NCBI GenBank assembly: GCA_030692565.1
Contig: JAUYAO010000006.1
Location: 1 to 64,000 of the forward strand
DNA length: 64,000 bases
DNA from: Nitrospira sp.
GTDB lineage: Bacteria > Nitrospirota > Nitrospiria > Nitrospirales > Nitrospiraceae
Direction: 5' to 3'
Positions 26,121 through 34,970 of this stretch are shown in pieces. The notes below the pieces were generated by a model. The model was not told the DNA's origin and ran no database searches. It worked only from the letters and a program-made list of their open reading frames with translations. The translations under genes and the position numbers were made by a program. Every line of letters begins with the position of its first letter. Positions within the stretch are counted from its first letter, which is position 1.

Positions 26121-26150
26121 AGGACTCCTGATTATATAGCAAGGAGTCCT
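26121..26150 (-). promoter_or_regulatory. Inverted-repeat operator over the DUF2024-marR promoter
   Basis: AGGACTCCT (26121-26129) and AGGAGTCCT (26142-26150) form a perfect 9 bp inverted repeat with a 12 bp spacer. The spacer read leftward contains TATATAAT, a good -10 box, and a TTGACG lies 18-20 bp farther upstream as -35. This is the placement expected for an autorepressing MarR protein, and the marR gene is second in the operon. The repeat is seen; the binding is inferred. Confidence 0.65.
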
Positions 26151-26504
26151 ACCGTGCGTCAATCCCCCCTCTTATGTGGGGACATGAAACGAATCGCACG
26201 GCCTGCCGCCGCAGCCCTGCTACTTGATCGATGATGGAAATGAACCTTACGTGAAGAGGAGGCGCGGCAATCCTGCCCAACACCATGACGAGCCCGGATC
26301 GCTTCTGAACCTCACCCCTGCGGCAACGCTACGAGCCGATGAGTAGGAAAGATCGACCGTGAGGAGAGGCTTGCAATGAGAACACAACGGAGCAATACGC
26401 AGTTTCTACTTGAAAGCAACCGATGGGGGGACCTGCCACCGTGCTGACAGGCCCCCGCCACGGCCGTCTCCACTTCGATCGACGGCCGATTCCGGACAAT
26501 CAGA
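26151..26504. other. Intergenic region between DUF2024 and tex
   Basis: It includes the -35 region of the DUF2024 promoter at its left end. A GGCCGTC/GACGGCC hairpin at about 26463-26488 lies beyond the tex stop but has no T-tract. No gene or RNA recognised. Confidence 0.45.
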
Positions 26505-28928
26505 CTATGACGACTTCTGCTTGGCGCGCGCTAAGGCTAATGCCATGGCCATCGTCCCACCGGGCGGTGGCTGCCGATCCACAGGACGTTGAGCCATTGG
26601 CTGGCGCCGCCCCTGCGACTCGGGCGGCACGCCCGCACCGGCCTCGCCCGATGACGGACGCGAAGAAGCCGCACTCCCTGGCGCGTCATCGAGACGCATC
26701 GTCAAGGAGATGCGCTGACGCTTCACGTCAACCTCCATCACCTTCACCTTGACGATTTGACCCGGCTTCACCACCTCATGCGGATCCTTGACGAACGTGT
26801 TGGCCAGCGCCGACACATGCACAAGCCCGTCCTGATGGACACCGACATCGACGAAGGCCCCAAACGCCGCCACGTTCGTCACGACGCCTTCGAGCACCAT
26901 ACCCGGATGCAAGTCGGTCAAAGACTCGACGCCTTCTTGGAATGTGGCCGTCTTGAACTCCGGGCGCGGATCGCGACCGGGCTTTTCCAGCTCCGTCAGG
27001 ATATCGCGCACGGTCGGCACGCCGAACTTCTCATCGGTAAATTCAGCCGGCGACAACCCTTTCAACAACGCCGGCTGCCCCATGACCTCCGTAATGCCTT
27101 TGCCGACACGCGCGAGAATGCGCTCGACCACCGGATAGGCCTCCGGATGGACCGACGAGCGATCCAAGGGATTGTCGCCGTCGTTGATCCGCAAGAATCC
27201 GGCTGCTTGCTCAAACGTCTTCTCGCCCAACCGAGGCACCTTGCGCATCGTGATGCGGTTCCGGAACGGCCCATTGGCATCGCGGTATTCGACGATATGC
27301 TTTGCCAACAGCTGATTCAGACCGGACACCCGCGCCAGAAGCGGAACCGACGCGGTATTGACGTCGACTCCGACGGCGTTCACGCAATCTTCCACCGTCG
27401 CATCGAGCGAGCGCGCCAGCAAGTGCTGATTGACATCATGCTGATACTGACCGACGCCGATCGCTTTCGGCTCAATCTTCACCAATTCGGCCAGCGGATC
27501 TTGCAGACGACGGGCAATGGAGACGGCACCCCGCAAACTTACATCCAACGCAGGAAACTCGGCCGCGGCAAACGCCGACGCAGAATAGACCGAGGCCCCG
27601 GCTTCACTGACGACAATCTTCGCCAGTTTCTGCTCCGGCTTCTTCGTCGCAATCAGCTTCACCAACTCCGTCGCCAGCTTATCGGACTCGCGGCTGGCCG
27701 TGCCGTTCCCGATCGATATCAGCTCCACTCCGTGCTGCAGCACCAATCGCCCCAGCGTCGCCAACGACTCTTGCCACTCATTGCGCGGCTGGTGCGGATA
27801 GATCGTCGCCGTTTCCAGCAGCTTGCCTGTGGCATCGACGACCGCCACCTTGCAACCGGTCCGAAGCCCTGGATCGAGACCCAGCACGGCCTTCGGACCG
27901 GCGGGCGCCGCCAACAGCAGTTCATGCAAGTTGCGGCCGAAGATTCTGATCGCTTCCGCTTCCGCCGCTTCACGCAGCTGCAACAATAATTCCGTACTGA
28001 GATGCAGATGAATTTTCACGCGCCAGGTCCAGCGACAGACATCGGCCAGCCACTTGTCGGCGGGCCGGCCGCGATCCGCGATCCCGACATGCCCCGCGAT
28101 CATCGCGGCACAGGGATGCGGCACCATCGCCTCCAGCTGCTCACTGAGCCCCAGCTCAACCTTCAAGACGCCTAACCCCCAGCCGCGAAACAGGGCGAGC
28201 GCACGATGGGATGGAATCGTGCGGATTGTCTCGGAGTAGGCATAGTAGTCGCGAAATTTTTCTTCCTCCGCCGTCTCTTTCCCCTTCACCACGGTCGAGG
28301 TGACGTAGCCCTGCTCCCAGAGCCTCGTCCGAAGCGCCGCCAGCAACTCGGCGGTCTCCGCAAAGCGCTCGACCAGAATGTCACGGGCCCCTTCGCGCGC
28401 CGCCTTCGCATCGGGGACATTGATCGCCTCAACCCCGTCGCTAGCCGGCTTGACGATCACGTACTTGACGGCTTCCTGTTCGGGATCCAGCATGGGATTT
28501 GCGAGCAACGCATCGGCCAACGGCTCCAACCCAGCCTCGCGGGCGATCTGCGCGCGTGTGCGCCGCTTGGGCTTGTACGGCAGATATAAATCTTCGAGCG
28601 TCTGTTTGGTCGCCGCCGATTCGATCGTCCCCCGCAAGTCCTGTGTCAGCTTCCCCTGCTCCTCGATCGACGCCAGAATCGTCGCCCGCCGCTCTTCCAA
28701 CTCGCGCAGATAGCGCAACCGTTCTTCCAGCGTGCGGAGATGTGTGTCGTCTAAATTTCCCGTGGCTTCTTTCCGATAACGCGCCACGAACGGCACAGTC
28801 GAACCTTCATCAAGCAATGCCACCGCTGCGGCCACCTGATGGGCGCCGACGCTGAGCTCTGTCGCAATGAGGCGAACAATCTTTTCCTGAGCTGAATCCG
28901 ACACAACGACCTTGGGTGAAGAAGCCAT
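26505..28928 (-). CDS. tex: Tex-family RNA-binding transcription accessory protein
   Basis: An 807-aa protein. The N-terminal Tex domain ([18 protein letters not shown]) is followed by the YqgF/RNase H-like domain ([18 protein letters not shown]), helix-hairpin-helix motifs ([19 protein letters not shown]) and a C-terminal S1 RNA-binding domain ([21 protein letters not shown]). Length and order are those of Tex, apart from a Pro/Gln-rich tail of about 50 residues. It binds nucleic acid and affects transcription in other bacteria. It is monocistronic here. Confidence 0.93.
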   Translation of the reverse strand: MASSPKVVVSDSAQEKIVRLIATELSVGAHQVAAAVALLDEGSTVPFVARYRKEATGNLDDTHLRTLEERLRYLRELEERRATILASIEEQGKLTQDLRGTIESAATKQTLEDLYLPYKPKRRTRAQIAREAGLEPLADALLANPMLDPEQEAVKYVIVKPASDGVEAINVPDAKAAREGARDILVERFAETAELLAALRTRLWEQGYVTSTVVKGKETAEEEKFRDYYAYSETIRTIPSHRALALFRGWGLGVLKVELGLSEQLEAMVPHPCAAMIAGHVGIADRGRPADKWLADVCRWTWRVKIHLHLSTELLLQLREAAEAEAIRIFGRNLHELLLAAPAGPKAVLGLDPGLRTGCKVAVVDATGKLLETATIYPHQPRNEWQESLATLGRLVLQHGVELISIGNGTASRESDKLATELVKLIATKKPEQKLAKIVVSEAGASVYSASAFAAAEFPALDVSLRGAVSIARRLQDPLAELVKIEPKAIGVGQYQHDVNQHLLARSLDATVEDCVNAVGVDVNTASVPLLARVSGLNQLLAKHIVEYRDANGPFRNRITMRKVPRLGEKTFEQAAGFLRINDGDNPLDRSSVHPEAYPVVERILARVGKGITEVMGQPALLKGLSPAEFTDEKFGVPTVRDILTELEKPGRDPRPEFKTATFQEGVESLTDLHPGMVLEGVVTNVAAFGAFVDVGVHQDGLVHVSALANTFVKDPHEVVKPGQIVKVKVMEVDVKRQRISLTMRLDDAPGSAASSRPSSGEAGAGVPPESQGRRQPMAQRPVDRQPPPGGTMAMALALARAKQKSS

Positions 28929-29037
28929 AGAAATGTACGCCGGCGCTTTCCGGAAGCGGTCTGATTGAGAAGCCCCTCAGGCCCCAATCACGCGCGCGTT
29001 CCTCTGTCTGATGGTGGATGAAAAATCGAGTGTATAG

Positions 29038-29230
29038 CAGGATGCTCAAAAAGTCCGTTCAGCAAGGCCGCAGCGAGTGAAGAGCCGAGGAGGTACATAC
29101 CAAGCTTCGCTTGACCCGCTCGCTTCTATCACATGCGAGCGGATAGGCCCTTCGCCTCAAGTCGACTCTTGTATACGGTGAGCCTCTGAGTGAAGCGAGA
29201 ACCCCGCTGGCGGACTTTTTCAGCATCCTG
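29038..29230. repeat. 193 bp inverted-repeat (MITE-like) element
   Basis: CAGGATGCTCAAAAAGTCCG at 29038-29057 and CGGACTTTTTCAGCATCCTG at 29211-29230 are 20 bp terminal inverted repeats with one mismatch. The interior (GCAAGGCCGCAGC..., GACCCGCTCGCTTC...ATGCGAGCGG) also contains partial palindromes. There is no credible gene inside. I associate this sequence type with repeated intergenic elements in Nitrospira genomes. It lies between tex and the J-domain gene, where the T- and A-rich ends could also act as bidirectional terminators. Nothing else was recognised in the 28929-29409 gap. Confidence 0.75.
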
Positions 29231-29409
29231 CCGGGCGCGAATCTATCAGATGCCTTCCCTCGCGGCAACTTATCAGGCAGGCCCTCTGATCAGCGATCAG
29301 CCCCCCACAGACTCCCCCTCCAGCAGGCCCTGAGTACCGCTTACACGGTAGATCTCTACGCCCTAACTCCGCTACACTCGCCCAAAAGAGAACCTGTCAG
29401 GGGAATCGC

Positions 29410-30279
29410 ATGCTCACGTACTATCAAGTGCTCGAACTATCGCCGACGGCCACCAGCGAAGACATTAAAAAGGCCTGGCACGAACAACTCCAAGTCTGGC
29501 ATCCGGATCGATTCACCCATGCGCCGGTCCTGCAGCGCAAAGCCGAAGCCCGCACGACCTTAATCAATCAGGCGTATCAAACGCTCAACGACCCGACCTC
29601 TCGCCAGCGCTACGACGCCACGACCAGTTCCACGCCCGTACGCCCGCACACCACCGCCTCCCCGACTCCCCCACCGCGCGCGCCGACCTCTGTGCACCCG
29701 CAAACGCCGCCGCCCCGATCGCGCAGCGAACAACGCGGACCGCACCTTCCGATCATGCTGTCTCGAAAGAATCAGCCCAAAATCGCGGTGCCGGCCATTC
29801 ACATCCTCGTCGACACCCGCGAACACATGCCCTACATCTTCTCCGGCCTAAGCAGAATTGCCGGCACCAGCCGCCAAACCCTCCAAGCCGGCGACTACGC
29901 CATTGCCGAAGCGCCGGACATCTTTCGTGTCGAACGGAAGCGCGCGGAGGAACTCAATACGATTTTCTCCAACCCCTCGGAAAACCGGCAGCGATTCATG
30001 CGCGAGCTGGAACCGCTCCTCACGATCCCTCATCGTTTCCTGGTGATTGAAGGCGCGCTTTTTCAGCGCCTCGCCAGCGGACGCCTCGGCCAGTATCACA
30101 AGAACGGCTTGCTCGATTTTCTGGATGCGCTGACCGCGCGCTTTGGGCTGCAGATTATTTATGCGGAGCATCGAGACGAGGCGGAAGAGCGCGTCGCCAA
30201 CCTCGCGACACTGCACTATGCCTATTACTACGCTGAGCAGGAAGGGCTCGGGCGCTACCTGGCCGACAACGACGTCTGA
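29410..30279 (+). CDS. J-domain/ERCC4-type nuclease fusion
   Basis: A 289-aa two-domain protein. Residues 1-70 are a DnaJ J-domain with HPD at 31-33 and a typical helix IV (LNDPTSRQRYD). A Pro/Thr-rich linker of about 50 residues follows. Residues 128-260 are an XPF/ERCC4-type nuclease: VDTRE (134-138), GDY (161-163) and ERKRAEEL (175-182), matching the family's GDxnERKxxxD core with Glu in place of the last Asp. It probably cuts branched or damaged DNA, with Hsp70 recruitment suggested by the J-domain. AGGGG precedes the ATG. Confidence 0.82.
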   Translation: MLTYYQVLELSPTATSEDIKKAWHEQLQVWHPDRFTHAPVLQRKAEARTTLINQAYQTLNDPTSRQRYDATTSSTPVRPHTTASPTPPPRAPTSVHPQTPPPRSRSEQRGPHLPIMLSRKNQPKIAVPAIHILVDTREHMPYIFSGLSRIAGTSRQTLQAGDYAIAEAPDIFRVERKRAEELNTIFSNPSENRQRFMRELEPLLTIPHRFLVIEGALFQRLASGRLGQYHKNGLLDFLDALTARFGLQIIYAEHRDEAEERVANLATLHYAYYYAEQEGLGRYLADNDV

Positions 30280-30297
30280 CAGACACCCTCGCCCTGA

Positions 30298-30762
30298 CTA
30301 TCGACACCCCTCGAATCCCGTCTGCCGCAAGGCTTCATAGAGCACCACCGACACCGCGTTCGAGAGATTCAAACTGCGGCTCTCGGGCCTCATCGGCACG
30401 CGAATACGCTGAGCCTCAGGGACCGCCTCGATAAGTTCGACCGGCAACCCCCGGGTTTCAGGGCCGAAGAGAAAGACATCCCCCGACGCATAGACATTCA
30501 GGTCATAGCGGCGCGTCCCTTTCGTCGAGGCCGCAAAGATTCGGCGATGCGTAAACTTCTCCGCACAATCCGCCCAGCTCTCGTGCACGGTGATCGTGGC
30601 AAACTCGTGATAGTCCAGCCCGGCGCGCAATAGCTGCTTGTCCTCCAGCGAAAAACCGAGCGGCTTCACCAAATGCAAGCGAACGCCCGTGTTCGCACAC
30701 AGGCGGATGATATTACCCGTGTTGGGGGGAATTTCAGGCTGATAGAGAATGAGGTCGAACAT
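30298..30762 (-). CDS. trmL: tRNA (cytidine/uridine-34 2'-O)-methyltransferase
   Basis: A 154-aa SPOUT methyltransferase. FDLILYQPEIPPNTGNIIRLCANTG at the start, LFGPETRGLP and the C-terminal RSLNLSNAVSVVLYEALRQ are the TrmL motifs that form the SAM-binding knot. It modifies the wobble base of certain tRNA-Leu species. The start is MFDLILYQ at 30762, the family's usual N terminus. It converges with the J-domain gene. Confidence 0.93.
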   Translation of the reverse strand: MFDLILYQPEIPPNTGNIIRLCANTGVRLHLVKPLGFSLEDKQLLRAGLDYHEFATITVHESWADCAEKFTHRRIFAASTKGTRRYDLNVYASGDVFLFGPETRGLPVELIEAVPEAQRIRVPMRPESRSLNLSNAVSVVLYEALRQTGFEGCR

Positions 30763-30904
30763 GTGGAACGTGAGTGACCGATCAGAAGATGACAATTGGG
30801 ACGCAGTCTACCACGGCCGCCCCGAAGACCATCACTACTTTTCTAGGCAACCCGACCGGAAGAGGAAGAAAACCTGTTCATGGAAAGACGGGCCGGAAAG
30901 ATCA

Positions 30905-31924
30905 TCAGGCGGCATACCCCTTCGGATTCGTACTCTGCCAACGCCAGGCATCGGCGCACATTACATCCAATCCCCGTTCGGCGCGCCAGCCCAATTGCGC
31001 CAGCGCCTGCTTCGGATCGGCATAGCAGGAGGCAATGTCGCCGGGACGCCGGGACGCGACCTGATATGGAACCGGCTTTCCGCTGGCTCGCTCAAACGCC
31101 CGCACGATTTCCAACACGCTATACCCGTTCCCCGTTCCCAAATTCACCGTCAAGCACTCCTTCATCTGCTTGGACCGCTCCAGCGCCTGCAACGCCTTGA
31201 GATGCCCGAGAGCCAAATCCACCACATGAATGTAGTCTCGAACACCCGTTCCGTCCGGAGTGGGATAGTCGCCGCCCCAGACATTGAGACTCGCCCGACG
31301 CCCCACAGCGACCTGCGCCACAAAAGGAAGCAAGTTATTCGGTACACCACGGGGATCTTCTCCGATCAACCCGCTGGCATGGGCGCCCACCGGGTTGAAG
31401 TACCGCAGAATGCAGAGCCGCCAGGATTGATCGCTCCGCTGCAAGTCGCGCAAGATTTCCTCTACCATCAACTTTGAGCGGCCATACGGATTGGTCGCCG
31501 AGAGAGGATGATCCTCCGTCAAGGGTAACCGTTGCGGGTCGCCGTACACGGTGGCCGACGAGCTGAACACCAATTGCTTTACCCCGCACTCACTCATCGC
31601 TTCCAACAGGCGTAATGTACCGACCACATTGTTATCATAGTAGGACAGCGGCTGTTCCACCGACTCGCCCACGGCCTTCAGCCCGGCAAAGTGAATCACC
31701 GCTGTGGCCTTGCTCGTGCGCAACGCGGCAACCAGAGCGGCACGATCGCGGCAGTCGCCGCGGACCAGCGGGACAGGCTTTCCGGTGATGCGCTGCACGC
31801 GCGCCAACGCTTCAGGGTGGCTGTTGCTGAAATTATCGAAAACAGTGACCTCAAATCCGGCTTGCAGCAACTCCACACAGGTGTGAGAACCAATGTAACC
31901 CGCACCGCCAGTAACCAGAATCAT
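30905..31924 (-). CDS. galE: UDP-glucose 4-epimerase
   Basis: A 339-aa SDR-family epimerase that interconverts UDP-glucose and UDP-galactose. The NAD-binding motif is GGAGYIG at residues 6-12, the catalytic Ser lies in SSSATVYG and the catalytic Tyr/Lys in NPYGRSK. IHFAGLKAVGES is the GalE-specific stretch. Length is typical. It provides sugar nucleotides for envelope or exopolysaccharide. Confidence 0.93.
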   Translation of the reverse strand: MILVTGGAGYIGSHTCVELLQAGFEVTVFDNFSNSHPEALARVQRITGKPVPLVRGDCRDRAALVAALRTSKATAVIHFAGLKAVGESVEQPLSYYDNNVVGTLRLLEAMSECGVKQLVFSSSATVYGDPQRLPLTEDHPLSATNPYGRSKLMVEEILRDLQRSDQSWRLCILRYFNPVGAHASGLIGEDPRGVPNNLLPFVAQVAVGRRASLNVWGGDYPTPDGTGVRDYIHVVDLALGHLKALQALERSKQMKECLTVNLGTGNGYSVLEIVRAFERASGKPVPYQVASRRPGDIASCYADPKQALAQLGWRAERGLDVMCADAWRWQSTNPKGYAA

Positions 31925-32291
31925 TGCCAGCCCTCCCCTGAATCGGCCCGGTCATCGGCATCTCGCCGGAGCACATCATTTCCCTCAGCCAAGCACGCAT
32001 TCGACGGTCTCAACAAACGCCTCACGCTTCTCATAAGAAACCGTCGCCTCACCCGTGACCAGCTTATCAAACTGGGAACCAGCGTCAAACGGTGCGTGTC
32101 ATTCTTCCCGCTACCCGCTCTCGGTTTTTGAGTCAAGTCGGACCAGGGCACTGTTGCGGAGCGACCTCGCCAAGGAAAGTGAATCCCTTTCAATATGACG
32201 GTCTCTCATACGCCAGGCCGGCTCATCCCGATAGCCCGGAGTGGTGAATTTCAGAATCCCGGTGTATCTTGAACCATCGACCTCCAGCTTA
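31925..32291. other. Divergent intergenic region between galE and the TPR gene
   Basis: About 370 bp must hold promoters for both divergent genes. I could not pick out convincing -35/-10 pairs, and no gene or RNA is recognised. Confidence 0.4.
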
Positions 32292-32301
32292 GAGGAGCAG
32301 G

Positions 32302-34071
32302 ATGTTCGGAAACAGCGCTGTCGTATTGCACAGGCCTCAGACCATCCCCGTACTCCGTTGCCGATACGGGATCGTACTTCGGATCGTCTGGCTCACGGCG
32401 ATCCTCGCGACAACCACTGCCGCATGGGCACAGGATCCACAGCACGTGTCCCCTGAGCGCTTGGCGGAACAGGCCAAGGCCGTGTGGGAAAGCGGCGCCA
32501 TTGTACCGGCACTCGATTTGATCGAAGAAGGGATTCATCACCACCCTCGGGCTCTCACGCTCCATAAATTGCGCGGGGACATCCTCGCCGCCGCCCGTGG
32601 CCCTCAGGAAGCGGTGCAGGCCTACGAAACCGCCCTCGCCCAACAACCGACCGCCCTGGATGTCCGCTGGGCTAAATGGAGTGTGTTGATGCGCTGGGGG
32701 CAGGCGGAGGAATCGCTGGCTGAGCTGCAGCGCATTGAAAACATCGACCCCCAGAATCCACTCGTGCATCTGCGCCTCGCTCAGGAGCTCCGTAAGCTCG
32801 ACCGTCTGGAAGACTCCCTGATGTCCTATCAGAAAGCCGTGGCGCTCGCGCCAGAGCTCCTTGGCTGGAGACTGGCGATGGCCCGGGCGCGCTTCGACAT
32901 TCTGGACTATCGCGGGGCCGATGCCGACGTGCAGTACGTCCTCAACAAAGTGCCCCCGGGCTCTCCGCTGGAGCTCCCGGCCAAGAACCAACTCGCGCAG
33001 CATTACGAGTCGATGGAGCGGGGCCGCCGCTTTACCCCCGCGCTCACGCCGGATGCGACCGAGAAACAACTGAAAGAATGGGCCGCGATTCGCGCCGATG
33101 CCTGGAGACTCTTCTCAGCCGGTCGCTATCAGGAAGCCGAGCCGATCTACCGGCGAATCATGACGCTCAACCCCAGAGACACGCTGGCCACCCATCAATT
33201 AGGACTGACCCTCATGCAGCTCGGGCGATGCAAAGAGGCGCTGGCCATCTTCGGCAATGTACTCAACATGAATCCCAGCGAGGACGACTACGCCGATACG
33301 GTGTTTCGCATGGGAGTCTGCCTCGTGGAACTCGAGCAGTGGGAAGACGCGTTCGTGCATTTTCAAACGCTCTATGACACCGCCGTGGAGTTTGAACAAA
33401 ACAACAAAGATGTCCAACTGCCCGCCGGCACACGCGTGCTCGCAAAGGACAAACTGGCCCGGTGGCTCGACAAGATCCGTCCGCATGTCCCTGAATTAGC
33501 CCAGATGAAAGCAGCGGAAGCGGCGGCGGCTGCCGCCCCGCCCCGAGAAAAATCCCCGTCCACGGCGCTGGCGGAAGAAGCCCTGTTTGAAAAAGCTCTG
33601 GAACGGCTCACACCGCAGAAGGCGTTAGATCCGCAGGCCTCACTGATGGGCCGGGACGCCGATTTCAGCTGGTTTCGCTTTGTCATATCGGCCGGCAAGG
33701 TCATCCGTGACGATTTCCCGACCGGCGCGCACGAATTCATTCCGCTCAATCCGAATGACACCTTCCCCTCCACACAACCCGAGATCTACCTGGTGTTCGG
33801 ACTCGTATCGGCGTCGTACGATGCCATCCCGCTCTCCGCTCACTGTTTTCTGGAGATCGCTGAAGTCACCGGCGACGCGCCGCCCGTCGCACAAGACCAG
33901 GTCATGATGGCCATGAATGACCAGTCCGGCTACTTCCGCCTCCCGGCTCCTAGGACCGGCTGGACGCCAGGGCTCTATCGCTGTGGATTATTCGCCGGTG
34001 AACGCACCTCCGCCTATACACAGGCCGACGAGGTGCGCTTTCGAATTCTCCGGCCGACACCACCCAACTAG
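32302..34071 (+). CDS. Exported TPR-repeat protein
   Basis: A 589-aa protein with a signal peptide (cleavage after AAWAQ) and about eight tetratricopeptide-like repeats between residues 50 and 390, for example AWRLFSAGRYQEAEPIYRRIMTLNPRDTLATHQLG. An Ala-rich linker (residues 395-420) leads to a C-terminal domain of about 150 residues (SWFRFVISAGKVIRDDFP...FRILRPTPPN) that I do not recognise. GAGGAGCAGG precedes the ATG. It probably acts as a periplasmic scaffold. Confidence 0.72.
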   Translation: MFGNSAVVLHRPQTIPVLRCRYGIVLRIVWLTAILATTTAAWAQDPQHVSPERLAEQAKAVWESGAIVPALDLIEEGIHHHPRALTLHKLRGDILAAARGPQEAVQAYETALAQQPTALDVRWAKWSVLMRWGQAEESLAELQRIENIDPQNPLVHLRLAQELRKLDRLEDSLMSYQKAVALAPELLGWRLAMARARFDILDYRGADADVQYVLNKVPPGSPLELPAKNQLAQHYESMERGRRFTPALTPDATEKQLKEWAAIRADAWRLFSAGRYQEAEPIYRRIMTLNPRDTLATHQLGLTLMQLGRCKEALAIFGNVLNMNPSEDDYADTVFRMGVCLVELEQWEDAFVHFQTLYDTAVEFEQNNKDVQLPAGTRVLAKDKLARWLDKIRPHVPELAQMKAAEAAAAAAPPREKSPSTALAEEALFEKALERLTPQKALDPQASLMGRDADFSWFRFVISAGKVIRDDFPTGAHEFIPLNPNDTFPSTQPEIYLVFGLVSASYDAIPLSAHCFLEIAEVTGDAPPVAQDQVMMAMNDQSGYFRLPAPRTGWTPGLYRCGLFAGERTSAYTQADEVRFRILRPTPPN

Positions 34072-34200
34072 CACAGCATCTCGCCGGCAGAACATCGCCG
34101 GTCGCAGAGCCTGCTAAGCCGAGACCGGTCTATTGCCGATTAGACAGCGCGCGTGAGCCCCCCATCAGCAGGAACCGGAGAGGCGCGACGAGGTGAGGAT

Positions 34201-34566
34201 CTATGGAATCGTTCGGCTTTGCTCATTGGAGAAGGGGCTTTCATTCCCGTTGGTATCGTAGGCCGACACCGCAAAGAAGTAGGTCGCACCCTTCGTCAGA
34301 TTCGTCATCTGATAGGTCGTGGTGGAAGCAGGCAAGGTGGCAATCGGATTTCCGTAGGTCCCAGCGGTTGTCGATCGATAAATCTTATACCCGGCCAGGT
34401 CCGATGCGGCGACCGGATCCCATTGAAACGTCAACGACGCCGTGGCGGCAGGAGCTTGCGCGGCCGGAGGCGCACTGTCGCCCCCTCCCCCGCCGGTACA
34501 CCCACCAAGGACTGCTCCGACAGCCGCCACTATCACCAATCCCAATCCGAACGATGCTCGTACCAC
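34201..34566 (-). CDS. Fibronectin type III lipoprotein
   Basis: A 121-aa lipoprotein with lipobox VLGGC, a Gly-rich spacer and one fibronectin type III domain (LTFQWDPVAASDLAGYKIYRS, then FFAVSAYDTNGNESPFSN). It starts with GTG, preceded by GAGGGAG. A single-domain surface or periplasmic adhesion module; partner unknown. Confidence 0.8.
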   Translation of the reverse strand: MVRASFGLGLVIVAAVGAVLGGCTGGGGGDSAPPAAQAPAATASLTFQWDPVAASDLAGYKIYRSTTAGTYGNPIATLPASTTTYQMTNLTKGATYFFAVSAYDTNGNESPFSNEQSRTIP

Positions 34567-34970
34567 TGGCTGACTCCCTCGTTCAGTCGACTGCTCACGA
34601 TCTCAATTTACCGCCTCGCCAAACAAGAGGCAAGGACGGTGCCGAGGGTGCCACTCTCAGCCAGCGAGAATTCCTCCCGGCATAGCGCACTTCTGCCTGC
34701 TAGTTGGGGACCATCCCGACCCGGCGATGTTCTCCCGGCTCCGTCATCACTGATTGTCCCGGCCACCAGCAGAGCCCTCTTTTGTACAGTGATCGCCCCG
34801 GCCCTCCCCCGCTTCACCGCAATTCCAAAGGCTTCAAGGTGAACTGATTCAGTCCTCTCAGGCATATCCCTTGCGGTGTACCAGGCCGGCAACTGACGGA
34901 CGCCCATATTGCATCGCCTCGACAAATAAGGCACCCTTCCCCAACCTCATCGTTGCAAGAGGATCACCGT
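34567..34970. other. Divergent intergenic region before the metalloprotease gene
   Basis: It must carry the promoters of the fibronectin-III lipoprotein and protease genes. Possible reading frames here have unlikely composition and no ribosome-binding sites, so no gene is called. Confidence 0.4.

Noticed and set aside
26463-26488. GGCCGTC/GACGGCC hairpin as the tex terminator.
   Set aside because: Short stem, long loop and no T-tract; too weak to call.
29059-29268. A 69-codon leftward open frame inside the 193 bp repeat.
   Set aside because: It lies in a non-coding inverted-repeat element, its composition is Arg/Ser-rich without motifs, and similar frames arise in repeats by chance.
34608-34934. 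A 108-codon leftward frame in the gap before the metalloprotease.
   Set aside because: No ribosome-binding site, no recognisable domain and unlikely composition; it would fill the promoter region of a divergent pair.
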